64,000 bases of DNA from Dillenia suffruticosa (GCA_033439265.1 JAVTVX010000013.1:3188501-3252500); one strand, 5' to 3'; shown: positions 42,701 to 54,273, counted from the first letter of the stretch. Notes: generated by a model from the letters alone, not told the origin. Made by a program: numbers and translations.

Positions 42701-45457
42701 ACAATGTCAACCATGATCCTCGATCCAACTAAGTGCTTCTCTAACACCCATAGCCTCCGCCACCTTAGGGTGAAAACAAGCTAGCAGTTCTAGGGCACCT
42801 GGCAACTACCAAAGAACCATAACTGACCGACCAAATCCACAATTCACTTTTATCTAATGAACATCGGAATTCTCCCACTTCCAAGGACTAAGCAACATCT
42901 GCTCAATGGAGGGACCACAGGGGCCTCCTACTCCTAAAGGAAAGATCTTTTATTCTGCCACACCAACTCATTACGGCTTGCCCATACAATTGCACAATCC
43001 TCATTTGACAAACTCTGAATCATGAATGATACCCAATTAAAGACATCCATAGCCTCACCCAGCAAGAAGCCAAATTGGCATTGCAACCGACATTCTCTAG
43101 CAAATGGGCAACCAACTAAGATATAGAAGACTGATGCTTCCCCCTTGACACAAAGGACACCAACATTCTCTAGCAAATGGGATGCCCCCAGTTCTTCTCT
43201 TCCTTAGGACATCTGCAGTAGACAATACTTGGTGCAAGCTCGCTGTATTAGATTGTTGATTTTGGGAGGCACTTTGATGCTCCAAATAAGCTAGCTTGTA
43301 AGCACTCTCAACAGAGTATATCCCATCCTCTTTCCCCAGCCAGAAAAAAGAGTCACTCACCCACCTGCGAACATTGCAAAGCTTGTGATCTCTCTCATCA
43401 GAGATTTTGTTAATTAACTCTTAAGTTCCACTGCAAGTGGTGGCCTGACAATAGGTCCGAAACCCAGGTCAAGTTGCCAACAAAGGGATCAACAGAACTA
43501 ACATAAGGATTTGCAATTTACCCAAGGATCATTCCAGATGAACATAGAGTCCCCTACTTCAACCCACCACCCACTACCTTTATTGACTAAGTCTCTTGCC
43601 TCCATAAGCTGTGCAAGTTGAAACTCAGATTACTGCCTAAAGAACTGTCATCTAAAATGCTAGGTTGCAAGGTTAGATTTCCAACAACCCCCACCATCCT
43701 CTCTAAGCTAATCTATCAAGTAATAAGGACAGTGTAAGCAATGCATATTGAATGAATCCAAAACTTAACAATCCTCAGCATGGTCTCACTACTAACTTCT
43801 GTATCAAGCCACACTACTAGATATTACCAGTACAAGCTTTTGGTTGAATGCAGTAGCTCCAAAGAACAACCTTTACAGTCGTGTGTTTTTCCCTTGATAG
43901 AACTAACTCTGAAAATAATTTGAAGCGGTAAATTCGCAGCTGAACTGTGCCAGGTGAAACTCAGAGTACTACCTAAAGAACCATCATCTAAAAAGCTAGG
44001 TTGCAGAGTAAGATTTCAAACTACTCCCACCATCCTATCTAGGCTTATCTATCAAGTAATGAGGACAGTATAAGCAATGCAAATTGAATGAACCCAAAAC
44101 TTGACGATCCTCAGCATAGTCCTACTTCTCACTTCTGTATCAGGCCACCTTCCTAGCTATTAATAGTACTAGTTTTCGGTTCATGCAGTAGCTCCTAACA
44201 ACAACCTTTATAGTCCTATGTTTCTCCCACCATAGAACTAACTCTTCTGATATTTTGAACCATTTAAGTGACCCTCATCCAGTTTTCTAGACTGCTGGCT
44301 CAAAATATCTCATTTCATTGGCCATCCTCTCAAATGTAGGATGCTTTTTCTTTCATAGATCCTTAGCATCTTGCTTACATGAGCACCTCCTTGGTCCATC
44401 TTTTCCTTCTTTTTATTTTACAGAATCTTCATCTCCCTAACCAAACAAATAAATCGATAAAGCTAATTTGATTCAAAATCAAATTTATTAAAGAAATCTC
44501 CCATCTCCCTACAATTGATTTCGTGCCTACCCATAAAAATCTCCCTATTTGATGCAAAATCAAGAAAACCACTTTGTTTTCATAATTGAAGAAAACAAAT
44601 TTTAATGAATTGAGTGGATCTTCAATGAGAGAGAAGAAAAAAAATGATACTTAGAATATTAAAAAAAAAAAAAAAAAAAAAAGATCATAAGATTCATCGT
44701 GCCATAGCAAAAAAGTGATAAAAAAGTGAAGAGAATTGTAACACATACTAGTAACCATCTCTAAGACCACCAAATTTCTCCTGACCAGCAGTATCCCAGC
44801 AATAAAACCTAATCTTTCCGCAGTTGGTGAAAAAGTCTAAGGGATGAACTTCCACTCCAATAGTCGCTATACAAATAAATCCAAACATTAGGAAAAAAAT
44901 AAATAAATAACATAACCGACATAACCCAATAATAGATAATTAAAAGATGATACTCACGTTCATATTTCTTTTCGAATTCTCCGGTAAGATGTCTCTTCAC
45001 AAACGTTGTCTTTCCTGCCACATAAAGTAACATATTCAACAGCAACGTCAAACTCCATTTTTCCTAAACCTTAGCTAGGTCAAAAACCCTAATGTCAGAT
45101 TTCATCACAAAGCACAATCTTGGAGCAATTATTGAAAACAAATCAACGCCAAAAAGTTAAAAATGGGAAACAACAAGATTCAAAATGAAATCGTGAAATG
45201 CAACAAAAACATAGATCGGTAAATTAAGAAAGAAAAAGACGGCAAATGGACAAAGCTTGCTCACTCTAAATAAGACACAGAGAGAGAGAGTTACCGGTTC
45301 CACCATCGCCGACAATGACGAGCTTAAAGCTTGGGTAATCGACTGTTTGCTGATTTGGTAAAGCCTACAAAGAAAAGAAAGTGATCGTGAAGCAGATTGA
45401 AAGAGACTGAACAAAAACCCAAATCCTAAACTCTAGAACTGATCGAACACTTGCCAT
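39757..45457 (-). CDS. RAN: GTP-binding nuclear protein Ran
   Basis: Small GTPase that drives nuclear import and export and spindle assembly. Eight coding segments in minus order: 45455-45457 (the ATG alone), 45295-45364, 44958-45014, 44749-44866, 40889-40978, 40615-40794, 40461-40538 and 39757-39826. Together they encode 221 residues, the length of Arabidopsis RAN1, with consistent phases. Motifs are P-loop GDGGTGKT (20-27), switch [17 protein letters not shown] of switch II, NKVD, SAK and the acidic tail PDDDDDAFD typical of Ran. There is no C-terminal cysteine, as expected for Ran among small GTPases. The only in-frame join of ATG to GCT TTA CCA needs an intron beginning GCAAGT. The other introns begin with GT. 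The 3.8-kb intron 4 carries a decayed LINE. Confidence 0.96.
42690..44280 (-). mobile_element. Decayed L1-type LINE fragment inside a Ran intron
   Basis: On the minus strand, fragments typical of the C-terminal part of plant L1 ORF2 occur in order. First is [25 protein letters not shown], then [12 protein letters not shown], then the zf-RVT signature [20 protein letters not shown] followed by a [16 protein letters not shown] comes next, then an RNase H-like remnant ([17 protein letters not shown] ... HKLAQ). Stops and frame changes are frequent, so it is dead. The reverse transcriptase core and 5' end are absent, as usual for 5'-truncated LINEs. It has the same orientation as Ran. Confidence 0.8.
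43611..44270. repeat. Imperfect tandem duplication, 336-bp unit
   Basis: GAAACTCAGA(T/G)TACT(G/A)CC begins near 43620 and again near 43956. The two units, 43611-43946 and 43947-44270, stay co-linear throughout with scattered differences and small indels. It lies within the LINE remnant. Confidence 0.85.
45365..45454 (-). other. Ran intron 1, GC-AG type, directly after the start codon
   Basis: 90 bp. The minus strand reads ATG|GCAAGTG ... TTTGTAG|GCTTTACC. GCAAGT is the usual donor form of GC-AG introns. The nearest GT donor (at AAGTG) would put the next exon out of frame and lose Ran. The splice is inferred, not observed. Confidence 0.8.
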
Positions 45458-45485
45458 TGGGGTTTTTGTCTTCAGGAGAGTTCCT

Positions 45486-45520
<35 letters not shown>

Positions 45521-45972
45521 GAGAAGAAGAAGAAAAAGAAGAGGGAGAGATCTTTTTAGAACGTTGTGAAGTTAGCTTCAACCTGACGCGATGCCCTTGA
45601 CCGTCTGATTAGAGTCAAAATGCGCCGTTGATTTCCGCTTAAATGAAAAATCGTGGAAAATGAACGCGTTTTCAGTTTTGCACCAACTTAACCGACGTCG
45701 TTACGTACCGTTTTCTATCAGATGAAAACGACGTCGCAGGATTTAATTACGCCCGTTTTCAGTGATTCATGAAAACGCTCTATTTTGACTCTGGGTTCAA
45801 AAGTTGCGCTGCGAAGGCGTGGTTTTTCTTTCAAAAAACGTGTCGTTTAAGTAAAGAAGAAAACATGGGGAAACCAATGAGACAAGAAAATGCAAATTGC
45901 AAACAGCGAAGGCGAGGCCTGTCTTTTGATTCTGGTTCGTCAACAAATTTTTTTCCTCCTTGGAATCTGCTA
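45458..45972. promoter_or_regulatory. Bidirectional promoter region between Ran and the 77-residue protein gene
   Basis: The two start codons are 515 bases apart and point away from each other. On the Ran side, (CT)n as read on the Ran strand (about 45486-45518) lies in its leader. In the middle are two palindromic ACGTCG motifs, CGACGTCGTTA at 45693-45703 and AAAACGACGTCGC at 45725-45737. No TATA box is evident, which fits a housekeeping promoter. Confidence 0.65.
45486..45518. repeat. (GA)n microsatellite in the Ran leader
   Basis: About 16 GA units, read as CT on the Ran strand, about 30 bases before the ATG. Confidence 0.85.
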
Positions 45973-48900
45973 ATGGCGTCGCCTTCCGATCTCTCTACCG
46001 GGTAAGCAAACCTTTCTCTCCCTGTCTCTAATACAGGTCTTTAAGCTGTTTGTTTTCATTGATTCTAGTGTATATTGATGTTTTCTTCGCGTAGGAATGA
46101 AACCTCCTTTCAATTTGTCTCTCTCTCTCTCGCGGATTAAAGTCTTTTTTTTTTGGTTTAGGGAAGCAGCTCTAAGGAAGCAAAACAGGGGAAGTCCGAT
46201 CAAATTTTTGATCCCTCTCCTTTACGCTCCGGTTCTCCCTCTTAGCAAGTCTTCCAATCCAATCCGTATCTATTATTTTTCTCTTGATTTTTCACGTGGG
46301 ATCTGTGCCAATTCAGTCCTCTTGATGGGTTTATTCATATTTGCAGTTAGGATTGCATTTAGAAGGAATCCAGTATTGAGGGATCGTTTGTTCTACGGTA
46401 CATTGGCTGGCGCATTTGCTCATGGATTTTACCTGGTGTATCCTTTTCCCTTATCTTTCTTTTTTGCACATTTCTTTTTCTCTTGACAATAATAATTTTT
46501 GGGAGTAGGCATCAAAATTTTGTTATTGTTTTTCTTTTGTTACTTGGGATAGGACGAGACCTAGGTTGAATTTGTTTTATCTTACGATATTGAATTTTGT
46601 TTGTCTAGTTATTAGGTCCATTGAAAATTCTGCAAGGGATCTAACTGTTTATTGACAACACTCTTGATCATGGTGCATGGAGAAGGAAAGGAACCATGAA
46701 TCTTAAGAGATCAAAAAAGGCAATTTTCATTTTCATGGCCAGAATATTAGTCAGGCAGTCAGGAGATGTAGGGCTCAATTTCTGAATGCAAACTCTTCTT
46801 CCTCAATGAAGGCATAATTAGCTAACATGTTGTTCACCCTGGAGTTTATATGTTTGTTGAGATTAGGCCCAAATTGGTGACCTTTTATGAATTTTTATGT
46901 GTTAGCCCACCTTACACTTTCTCGCAAAAAGCATCATGTTTTCCTTCCCTCCCCTCTTCTAGAAAAATTTAAGTGTTTAGCATATAAACATATTTCTCAT
47001 AGTATAGTATTGTTGACATTAATTCCTCTCTCCTTTTCCCCTTTTCAAACATTTCTTGAGAGTGTGTCTCTCCTTTACCCTTTACAGTATCCAATTGCTG
47101 TATTCAGTAGTTTCTATAAACAGTGTTCATCATACTTAATAGGTACTCTACATGGAAATATATTCCTTATGGTGAGGCAAAGAAATGCCATTGAAGTTGC
47201 TTTGATCAGCTAAAATAACTCTCTAAAGGGAATGGCAGTGCCATGAAAATTTTTTCACACTTTCTTATGATTCCTAGATTGGAATTGGCGTTGCCATCAC
47301 ATATTTTATCTTATTTGATCTTTAAATATTTGCATCCCCTCTTGAAATGTCTCTCTTTATTCTACAGTCTCATTTCTCTCTCTGTTTTTCAACATTCAGA
47401 ATTTCATATAGTGCAGCCCTTATGGGTGCCCTCCACAATAGTAGTTGCCATAGCTGCGCTGTATTAAAGCTCATCAGAGGATTGCTCTCTAGGGTTTTCC
47501 CTGGGAGACTCCCTTATTTTCTCCACCCACACTTATTCTCGTTCGATCTTTCACTTTCTCTCTCTCTCTCTATCCAGTGGCAATGCCAGAAATTTATAAC
47601 GAGGGTGAATTACAACATGCATTTGGGGAGAAAACAACATTTGAGATTATAATTTTATAATTATGTATAATTTTTTTTCCCTTAAAATTTCAGCAAGCAA
47701 TATCCCCCTACCCCCGTATCTATTTATTTGTCTTTGTGGGTGTGTTTATATATTAGACACATCACATTGTGTTATGGATCTTTACCTCTTGGGTTAGATC
47801 TAAATGCTTTGTTAATTCTCATTGTCCACAACTGAGTTGGTAGGAGACATTTCTTTTCCATATTTTCATATTTCCTTTGAAATCGGGTTGCACACATGTA
47901 CTGCTGCTTATGTTCTTGTTGAACAATTTGGGATCTAAAAATTCATGTCATCTTCTTTTTCTCCTCCGTTTAGAGACTCTGTGGCTATAATTGCTTGCCT
48001 TGGCAAGTGCAGAGGTGCTACTTGCCAAAGCTATATGTGGCCTTGAATAATGTAAGGAAATTATTGCCTTCAGATGGTTCAATATGAAATGTAAGGATGC
48101 CAACTATATAACATGGGGTGTGGTTGTTTGTGGCAGACACACTTCATGAACTTTTTGGCTCAACTGTGAACTGGTAGATCTCTATGTCCTGATGGTTTGA
48201 AGTCTATATTTAGATATATTATTGATTGAGAAAGGATGGGTAGGAATGCATTTCTTTCTGCATTTTTTGTTGGAAGTCTATAAAATAAATTTTGAAGATT
48301 TAATAACATAAGCTGCATATATAGATGTGGTCTATGTTTTTCATGAACTATTTATGGGTTTGTCCTTCTGAAGAGTAACTGTTAAGTTTTCTTGGATCAA
48401 AGTCAGATTTTTATACATTGGGTTGATATTATTGAAATGCTCTTAAGGTTTCTGATGCCATGCACTTTGGTGGTGTTTAAGGGACCTCAACCTTCAAGAT
48501 TTCCTCTAGTTTGTCTTATTCTTCTTGTAATGTTTTCCAACTATAGTGAAAATTTCTGGTGGAAAATAGAGGTTGTCTGCAAATTGAAGAATTTTTCTCC
48601 AAAAGGGGTTTAAATTATCATTAACGTCGATTTTTTTTTTTTTTTTTGTGTTGAAAAGTCCATCTAATTTCAATTGAGTCTAACCTCAACTTTCCCAAAC
48701 AAAATCTTTGAAGTTTACAAGTAAATTCAAGTTGCATTTTTAAGAGATGAGCACTGATCCTCTAGGGGCCAGCACCATTTGTGGTTTAGAGCAAGGACAA
48801 AGCGGAGAAATACTGTTAGAATGTTTGAGTGATCATAGAAATTAACCAGCAAAAAGCCAAGCAGCAAGACTATAGCTGTGCAACTGGCTACGTTCTATGA

Positions 48901-49579
48901 TACCAAGTATTTGGCAGCTTAGAAGTCAATGTATACACTGGACTGGTATTGAATAAATGATGGTGCCTAGGAATGTATTTAACTAGACATGGGCAACATA
49001 TTTACAAGAATCGAATAAATGATCCAAATTTTTTAGCATGTTGACCTTTGAAACCATAGCAAGACATGATCCTTAAATTTTGTTTCCCCCTCTTGTTCAT
49101 ATGCTATACCAGCTGGCACACCTGTTTATGCTAGACCAAAAGCGCCTCCCTCCATCAATTAAACAACAAGTCTGCAGATAAATTGGTCAAAGGTTTTGGG
49201 CATCATTTCTAAGGATCTGTTTAGGCAGGACGTGTTAGATTTTGAACTGGTCATCTAACTTGAGTAAATGAAAATTTTAACAGCATGGTTTGTAATGGTG
49301 CTAAGATAGTGAAGGAAGAAAATCTCTTGTTAGAACTGAATTCTGCATGTGACACAAGCCTATTGTATGTGGTTATCCTGAAATAAATTAGAGAAATCAA
49401 AATACACCAAATTATTTACTTATTAAATTTTCTTTTTTTCTTATCTTGTACAAGTATCTTGTTGTTGCATATGAACTTGTTACTGCTGATTTCCGAAATT
49501 GAGACCTCTGCAACTGCTGCTACGGTTTTCCTTAATGAGCATATGCAGAACGGATCTATATGATATTGAAAGCAAGTGA
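45973..49579 (+). CDS. 77-residue two-helix membrane protein, conserved in plants, function unknown
   Basis: Four exons, 45973-46001, 46162-46244, 46347-46437 and 49549-49579, join in frame to a 77-residue protein. It begins MASPSDLSTGEAALRKQ and ends FYLVTDLYDIESK. Two hydrophobic segments (IKFLIPLLYAPVLPLI and LFYGTLAGAFAHGFYLV) flank a basic loop (RRNPVLRDR), suggesting a small hairpin membrane protein. I recall uncharacterised plant proteins with this same core and a DLYD-ESK ending, but no function. The last exon codes only ten residues after a 3.1-kb intron, and its exact in-frame match to that ending supports the model. Intron 2 begins GC. The frame is also open upstream of 45973, but that stretch (from 45769) lies in the promoter/leader and looks non-coding. 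An alternative acceptor at 46094 for exon 2 would insert a CT-repeat peptide and is less likely. Confidence 0.8.
46245..46346 (+). other. GC-AG intron of 102 bp that is open in frame
   Basis: Reads CTTA|GCAAGTCTTCC ... TTTGCAG|TTAGGATT. Removing it restores PLIRIAFRRNPVLRD. Its length is a multiple of three and it holds no stop in the reading frame, so keeping it would add 34 residues without breaking the protein. Confidence 0.7.
46438..49548 (+). other. Intron 3 of the 77-residue protein gene (3.1 kb)
   Basis: GT donor after CTG-GT, acceptor gcag before AACGGATC. It holds a CT tract near 47555-47575 and a T run near 48632. No element ends or second gene were recognised. Confidence 0.7.
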
Positions 49580-50469
49580 ATGTGCACCGCTTGAGATTTC
49601 CAGCTCTTCCTGATGAATTTGTCGATTCATTATGTAGCAGCCAAGATTTGCTTTGACAGAATTTGAGTTGTACCTTTATCGGTCATTCATTATGACTTCC
49701 TTTTTATGTGATTTTTGTTTGAAATGAAATAATAGCCATACATGAGTCAGAAATGCTTTGTTATTGGTGGGAAACTGTGTTTGTTTAGATCATGTACCAC
49801 AGACTTGACCAAATTTTCTGGGAGAAATTCGTTCTGGTTTTTTCATTCATCATAAGTTTTGTCCATGGCTGATTTAATGTAATACGTGATTCCCAATTCC
49901 ACGTCATTGTTACTAAAAGATGTCCTAGGTTATGTCTTCATGATCCAATTGACGCCTTTTTATGTGTTGTTAAGTGACAGTTTCCCGTGTTACTGCCTCT
50001 CACATTGTCTGGTGTTGTGGTTAGATTAGAGAAGCTTCTGGGATTCCAACTCTTCTTGAACTGGTTGGATTTGACTGTATAGGGCATCTTTATTTAGCTT
50101 GTCTTTGTATTCAGGCAAGTCCGCTGGTTTTCTTGGAACAGTCGTCCAGCTTGTTAGGGGATGGATGGATTTCAAGTCTTGCTGGGTATTGGTGAACGCC
50201 TTCGATTGGGGAAGCATTATGAATGAAATCTATGTTTGGCGCTTCGAGTTCCAGACATGTTTTGTGGTACTCACACTATAGGATGACTTGAACCGATTTA
50301 TCACCATTGGTAAGATAACTTGAACCCAGAGGCGTTTATATTTTGTCTTCTGAGATTAAAACCAGAAACATGGTAGAGCCAAAAGAGGACATCCACTAAG
50401 ATTGAAGACGTAAAGCTTTGATCGTTACTATGGACATATAAGATGGAGATTACTGTACCAACGAAAAGT

Positions 50470-50600
50470 TGATGTAATAATATGGAGTATTAGATCTCTT
50501 AATCAAATTTGAGATTCGAAATTTGAGAATGAAAAACATTACGGTGAAAAGTCATCGTCTAAATAGAATTTTCGTAAATACTTAAATTGAATCAATCCAA
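50470..50600 (+). repeat. SINE-like copy
   Basis: Shares TCTTAATCAAATTTGAGATT, then GAGAATGAAAAA, with the reversed copies at 35836-35990 and 36548-36712. Confidence 0.45.
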
Positions 50601-51546
50601 ACATAACTTTATAATGGGAAAGAAAAAATGGAGATTACCGTGGCCCTCTGAGAGTCGAATTTGCAGTTCCTCCGCCAATACATTGGTCGGTCTATCAACA
50701 CCCATGGTATCTATTCAAATTCAACCCAAATCGGGATCGGCTAAACCACTCCACTTGCATATATTTTCCCATTATGTAGGAAAAGCTTCATGTTGTATGA
50801 TAACAGCCGATTGAACAAAAACCCAATAAATCAGAGAAGCCAACCACCCCTCCCCAGAAATTATCACAAAAGTAAAATCTAATTGATTAAAAATTATTAT
50901 TTTTTGTTCAAGTTACGAATCTCCATTCTATTTAGCAATTATTTGAAAGTTCATGAATTAGTAGGCTGGTGGTGACCCAAAATGGTGCCAATGGTGACCC
51001 CAAAAAAATGAATGAGTAGGCAGGTTCAGATTATGTATATGATTTTGGAGGATGAACATTTTTAATTAGCTATTTTTTAAATATATATAAATTAAATAGC
51101 TACAATTCTATTCCAGTGTCTCATGGTAAAGAAGAATGATTAGAGTTATAATCAATAAAATTACAATGTTGGCCAAACAAAAAATGACCAAATTCGGTCT
51201 GATCCAAAACGTATCTCTCTCTCTCTCTCCATTATAATAATGCAATATAAATACAACGCAATCAACGACGAAACTTACGTGATCTCTCTCCACCATCCCT
51301 TAAATCAGTCTCTAAACCAACACGAAGATCTCCCCAACACCCACCTAATCAAATTTTGGTCACGTCAATTACACCCGTGATTCAGACATAAAGGGCCAGT
51401 TCCACTAATCACTCAACCCCCTCCGTCTCTACACGTCATCAGAGAGGGACAACATAATATTCCACGGCATACTCAGACATTATCTTACTTTCTGGATTAT
51501 AACATCATAAACTGCCATGTAATTAATTAATCATAAACTCAAATAA

Positions 51547-51550
<4 letters not shown>

Positions 51551-51592
<42 letters not shown>
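51551..51592. repeat. (GA)n microsatellite, 21 units
   Basis: Uninterrupted; one of the longest dinucleotide tracts in the window. Confidence 0.9.
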
Positions 51593-51595
<3 letters not shown>

Positions 51596-51748
51596 ATTAA
51601 AAAAAAATACCCAACAAAAACCAGGCGACCAAAATTACCCATTGTCTAATTTTCTTGGTTATAAGTTCATATTTCTTCTATATACAAAAAAAGAAAAGAA
51701 GAATACAAATTAGATGCTAATATAAGACAATTAATTGGATCATAAACT

Positions 51749-52150
51749 TCAAGCTTTAGAGCGATAGTTGATCTTGATATCAGAAGCGAGTCTTGAAGCT
51801 ACAGCCGATTGATACATCCTTTCATGAAATGATTCTAACTCCATGTTCATGATCCTGAGCTGCTGTGCTTTTTCTTCAGTGAAGCAACCCGGATTGAATC
51901 GGGTTCTGGTTACAGGGTCGGATTCGGAACTGGACTGTGGCTTCTCGTTGGCCAGAGAGAGGCCGTTGTTGTTGGCGGCGGAGGCGTTGATGTAGTCCGG
52001 ATCGGATGACCACCCTAAGATTGGGGTCCACCAGTTCGGAGAAGACGAGGAGGAGGTTGTCTTGCGGTTAGTCTGATGACCCGATGATGTCGCCGAGACT
52101 CGGATTGTTGTCGCAGGTGGGAAACTGAGAACATTCGTAGCTAAAGCCAT
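51749..52150 (-). CDS. Intronless 133-residue plant protein, function unknown
   Basis: The open frame encodes 133 residues. The first ~40 are rich in Ser, Thr and Ala and poor in acidic residues, as in a plastid transit peptide, although no cleavage site is certain. A Trp-rich block follows (NWWTPILGWSSDPDYI, about residues 39-54), then a polar linker. The C-terminal block TRFNPGCFTEEKAQQLR...HERMYQSAVASRLASDI looks conserved and helical. I recall small plant proteins with the same two blocks but no function. A CT-rich leader (as read on this strand, about 52163-52187) precedes the ATG by about 15 bases. The balanced codon composition and conserved-looking blocks argue for a real gene. Nothing suggests an intron. 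Confidence 0.75.
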   Translation of the reverse strand: MALATNVLSFPPATTIRVSATSSGHQTNRKTTSSSSSPNWWTPILGWSSDPDYINASAANNNGLSLANEKPQSSSESDPVTRTRFNPGCFTEEKAQQLRIMNMELESFHERMYQSAVASRLASDIKINYRSKA

Positions 52151-54273
52151 GTTTCAACAATCAGAGAGAGAGAGAGAGAGAGAGAGAATGAGAAGGATGA
52201 CGATTGTCTTGAAGGGGCTTCGTGGAGGCGTTACTTCCAAGCGTTGAGGGACTTCACACCGAGGGTAGGGGATGGTCTGTTTAAATTATACAGGGCATGC
52301 CTTGCATCAGAGGATTTGAGAATGCGTCGGCAAAGACGCACGTGAATGGGCAGTCACTTATCTCTTTTATTTTGTTTTCTCGAAATTACCCTTTATCATC
52401 AGCCAAAAATGGCTTTCCCATCTCCCATCTTAATATTAAGCTATAATATTATCTCACGCTGTTATTAAACGTGGACTAAAAATAAAAAAATTTAAAATAA
52501 AAATAATTAAGCTTTTTGTAGACTAATGAGATTTACCATATGGAATTTGATAATTTTAATATTTAAGTTTGCAATTTGTGGCATGTTAAATAAATTAAAG
52601 AATATGGATTAAATCAGCAGCCTATTCGACTTTTTTTTTTTTGGGATATGTCTAAAAATGACTGGTTGCATAAATTTAGGAAAAACAAACAGGGCGGTTA
52701 TGGTTGAAATGGTTAAATAAGAAATAGAGGAGGAGATATTTGAGTAATTTCCCGGTTGACGGCATCACGTGAGAGAGAGTCCCACGTTTTTCTTTTTGGA
52801 AATTTTTTTGATTGGATAAGGACGTGATGGCAAAAGTTGGAAGATTGTAATCGGTGAATGACAAGCGTCGTTATCAGATTGTCGCCCGGTGAAATTTCTA
52901 ATTTTGAAGGGAACGGCCAACGGCACCCAAAATGGTATATGCCTTCTTTTTTTTTTTTGGTACAGTGGCTTATGCCTTCTTTGCAAAACCAGGAGCAGGC
53001 CAGTTTGATATGGGCACATGCTATTAGTCCAGACCCAAAAATCACTAGACCAGAAAGAACAGTTGGTAACATTATTGGGCCCAATTAACTTCGGCCCGGC
53101 AGATGGACAGACCAGAACACACCGAATGAGTCCAAACCCACACCAACCAACAGAGAGCGAGTTCATTCGAGCAGGGCAACTCCAAGGCACAAGGTTTAGT
53201 ATCAAGCATCAGCGCTATCACTTCTAAATTCAAGTAAAGATTGTATTCATATGAACTCAAGACTCAATGCCAATAAGCTATAACTCAACTAATACTGTCT
53301 CCCCTTGTAAAAGACTCAAGACTCAATAACAATTAAATATAACTCAATTGATACCATCCCTCTTCGTAAAATCTCAGGTTCAAATCTAAACCAATTAGAA
53401 ATAAACAACTAAACCAACCACTTGAGTAAGGTCATGAGCAAATCAGAAACAGCTCTATTTATTTGCTCTGCAGCCTTACCTAGAGCTGGCCACGGACCTT
53501 TTCTAACATTTATGTAACAAGGCATGAGATTCAAAGACAATATGTATTTTTTTTTTTTACTCAACTATAATAACCTGTGAAATTACTTATATTTCGTGAA
53601 GATTTTAGAAATAACTAGCCTGGACTCCTACGGTGCCAAAAGACTCCCTAACAATCACTCTGACGGCTGAACCTTTCTTTTCATGGGAAAGAGTTTAAGG
53701 CATTCACGCCTTACCACAGCAAAATTTCAAGATCCCTCGAACAATAACTACTTGGCCAAAACCCTTGGTCAACAATATGACAAAAGCTAAATGCAGATCC
53801 TCAAGCAATGTTGCCAAGCATAATGAATGACACATTCCTTTTCAGATCCCTTCCAGATCATTTACCAGAGAATAGATCTGTAAGCATAGCATCACATCTA
53901 CCACAGAGCCAATCAAATGGCACTCATGAATAAAGTGGAATCAAGAAATCACAAAGGGGACACAAAACACATTGGTCGTAAAGATTAATACTATGATCGG
54001 TCAATAACAAAGGGTGACTACATTGCATAATTCATGCACGAGAAAAAACAAACAACTAAATACACAACTATTAGCACAACGGTTGCCTGCAACAACATTA
54101 CGAAATCAGTAGTCCAGTGAAAGCTTTCACATGGAATAAAGTTCTCTGCACTTAATAAAATAGCTCACAGAGGTGCCTTCCTTATAACTAGTCGCACTTA
54201 TTTTGTCCATAAGAAAATATGTTTGTCCGAAATGACTGCATCTGAATTGGCAGCTCCAAGGAAACTAGCAAAA
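52151..54273. other. Intergenic DNA between the 133-residue gene and QCR7
   Basis: Promoter of the 133-residue gene on the left and 3' region of QCR7 on the right. A tRNA-like SINE fragment lies at about 53262-53402, with the phrase CAAGACTCAAT repeated within it. Otherwise nothing was recognised. Confidence 0.5.
53262..53402 (+). repeat. tRNA-like SINE fragment of a second type
   Basis: Contains an A-box-like TATAACTCAATTGATACC and a B-box-like CAGGTTCAAATC about 30 bases later, with a partial internal duplication. It lacks the 3' blocks of the main family. Confidence 0.4.

Larger units (their letters stand above)
40979..44748 (-). other. Ran intron 4 (3.8 kb)
   Basis: Joins TAC-TA to C-ATT (Tyr-Ile). 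It contains a decayed L1-type LINE, a 336-bp tandem duplication and a poly-A run near 44662-44682. The remainder, 40979-42690, shows nothing recognisable. Confidence 0.85.
49580..51748. other. Intergenic DNA with a SINE-like copy
   Basis: 3' untranslated region of the 77-residue gene, then an unassigned stretch (50.0-50.3 kb has short open frames on both strands, no motifs). A SINE-like copy lies at about 50470-50600 and a long (GA)n tract at 51551-51592. Confidence 0.5.

Noticed and set aside
43611-44270. Two-copy repeat considered as LTRs
   Set aside because: The copies are directly adjacent with no interior and lie within LINE-like sequence, so it is a tandem duplication.
45440-45457. A GT donor (after ATGGCAA) for Ran intron 1
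   Set aside because: Splicing there shifts the frame and destroys the Ran sequence. Only the GC donor directly after ATG keeps it.
45769-45972. N-terminal extension of the 77-residue protein, starting MKTLYFDSG
   Set aside because: In frame, but it lies in the promoter/leader, has no conserved-looking blocks, and the ATG at 45973 gives the size expected for this small protein.
52713-53260. Overlapping minus-strand frames (123 and 146 codons) and plus-strand frames
   Set aside because: Different frames are open over the same bases with no conserved blocks. They are probably chance frames in GC-richer intergenic DNA.
53374-53385. Possible tRNA gene from the GGTTCAAATC box
   Set aside because: No cloverleaf can be built around it. 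It fits a degenerate SINE better.
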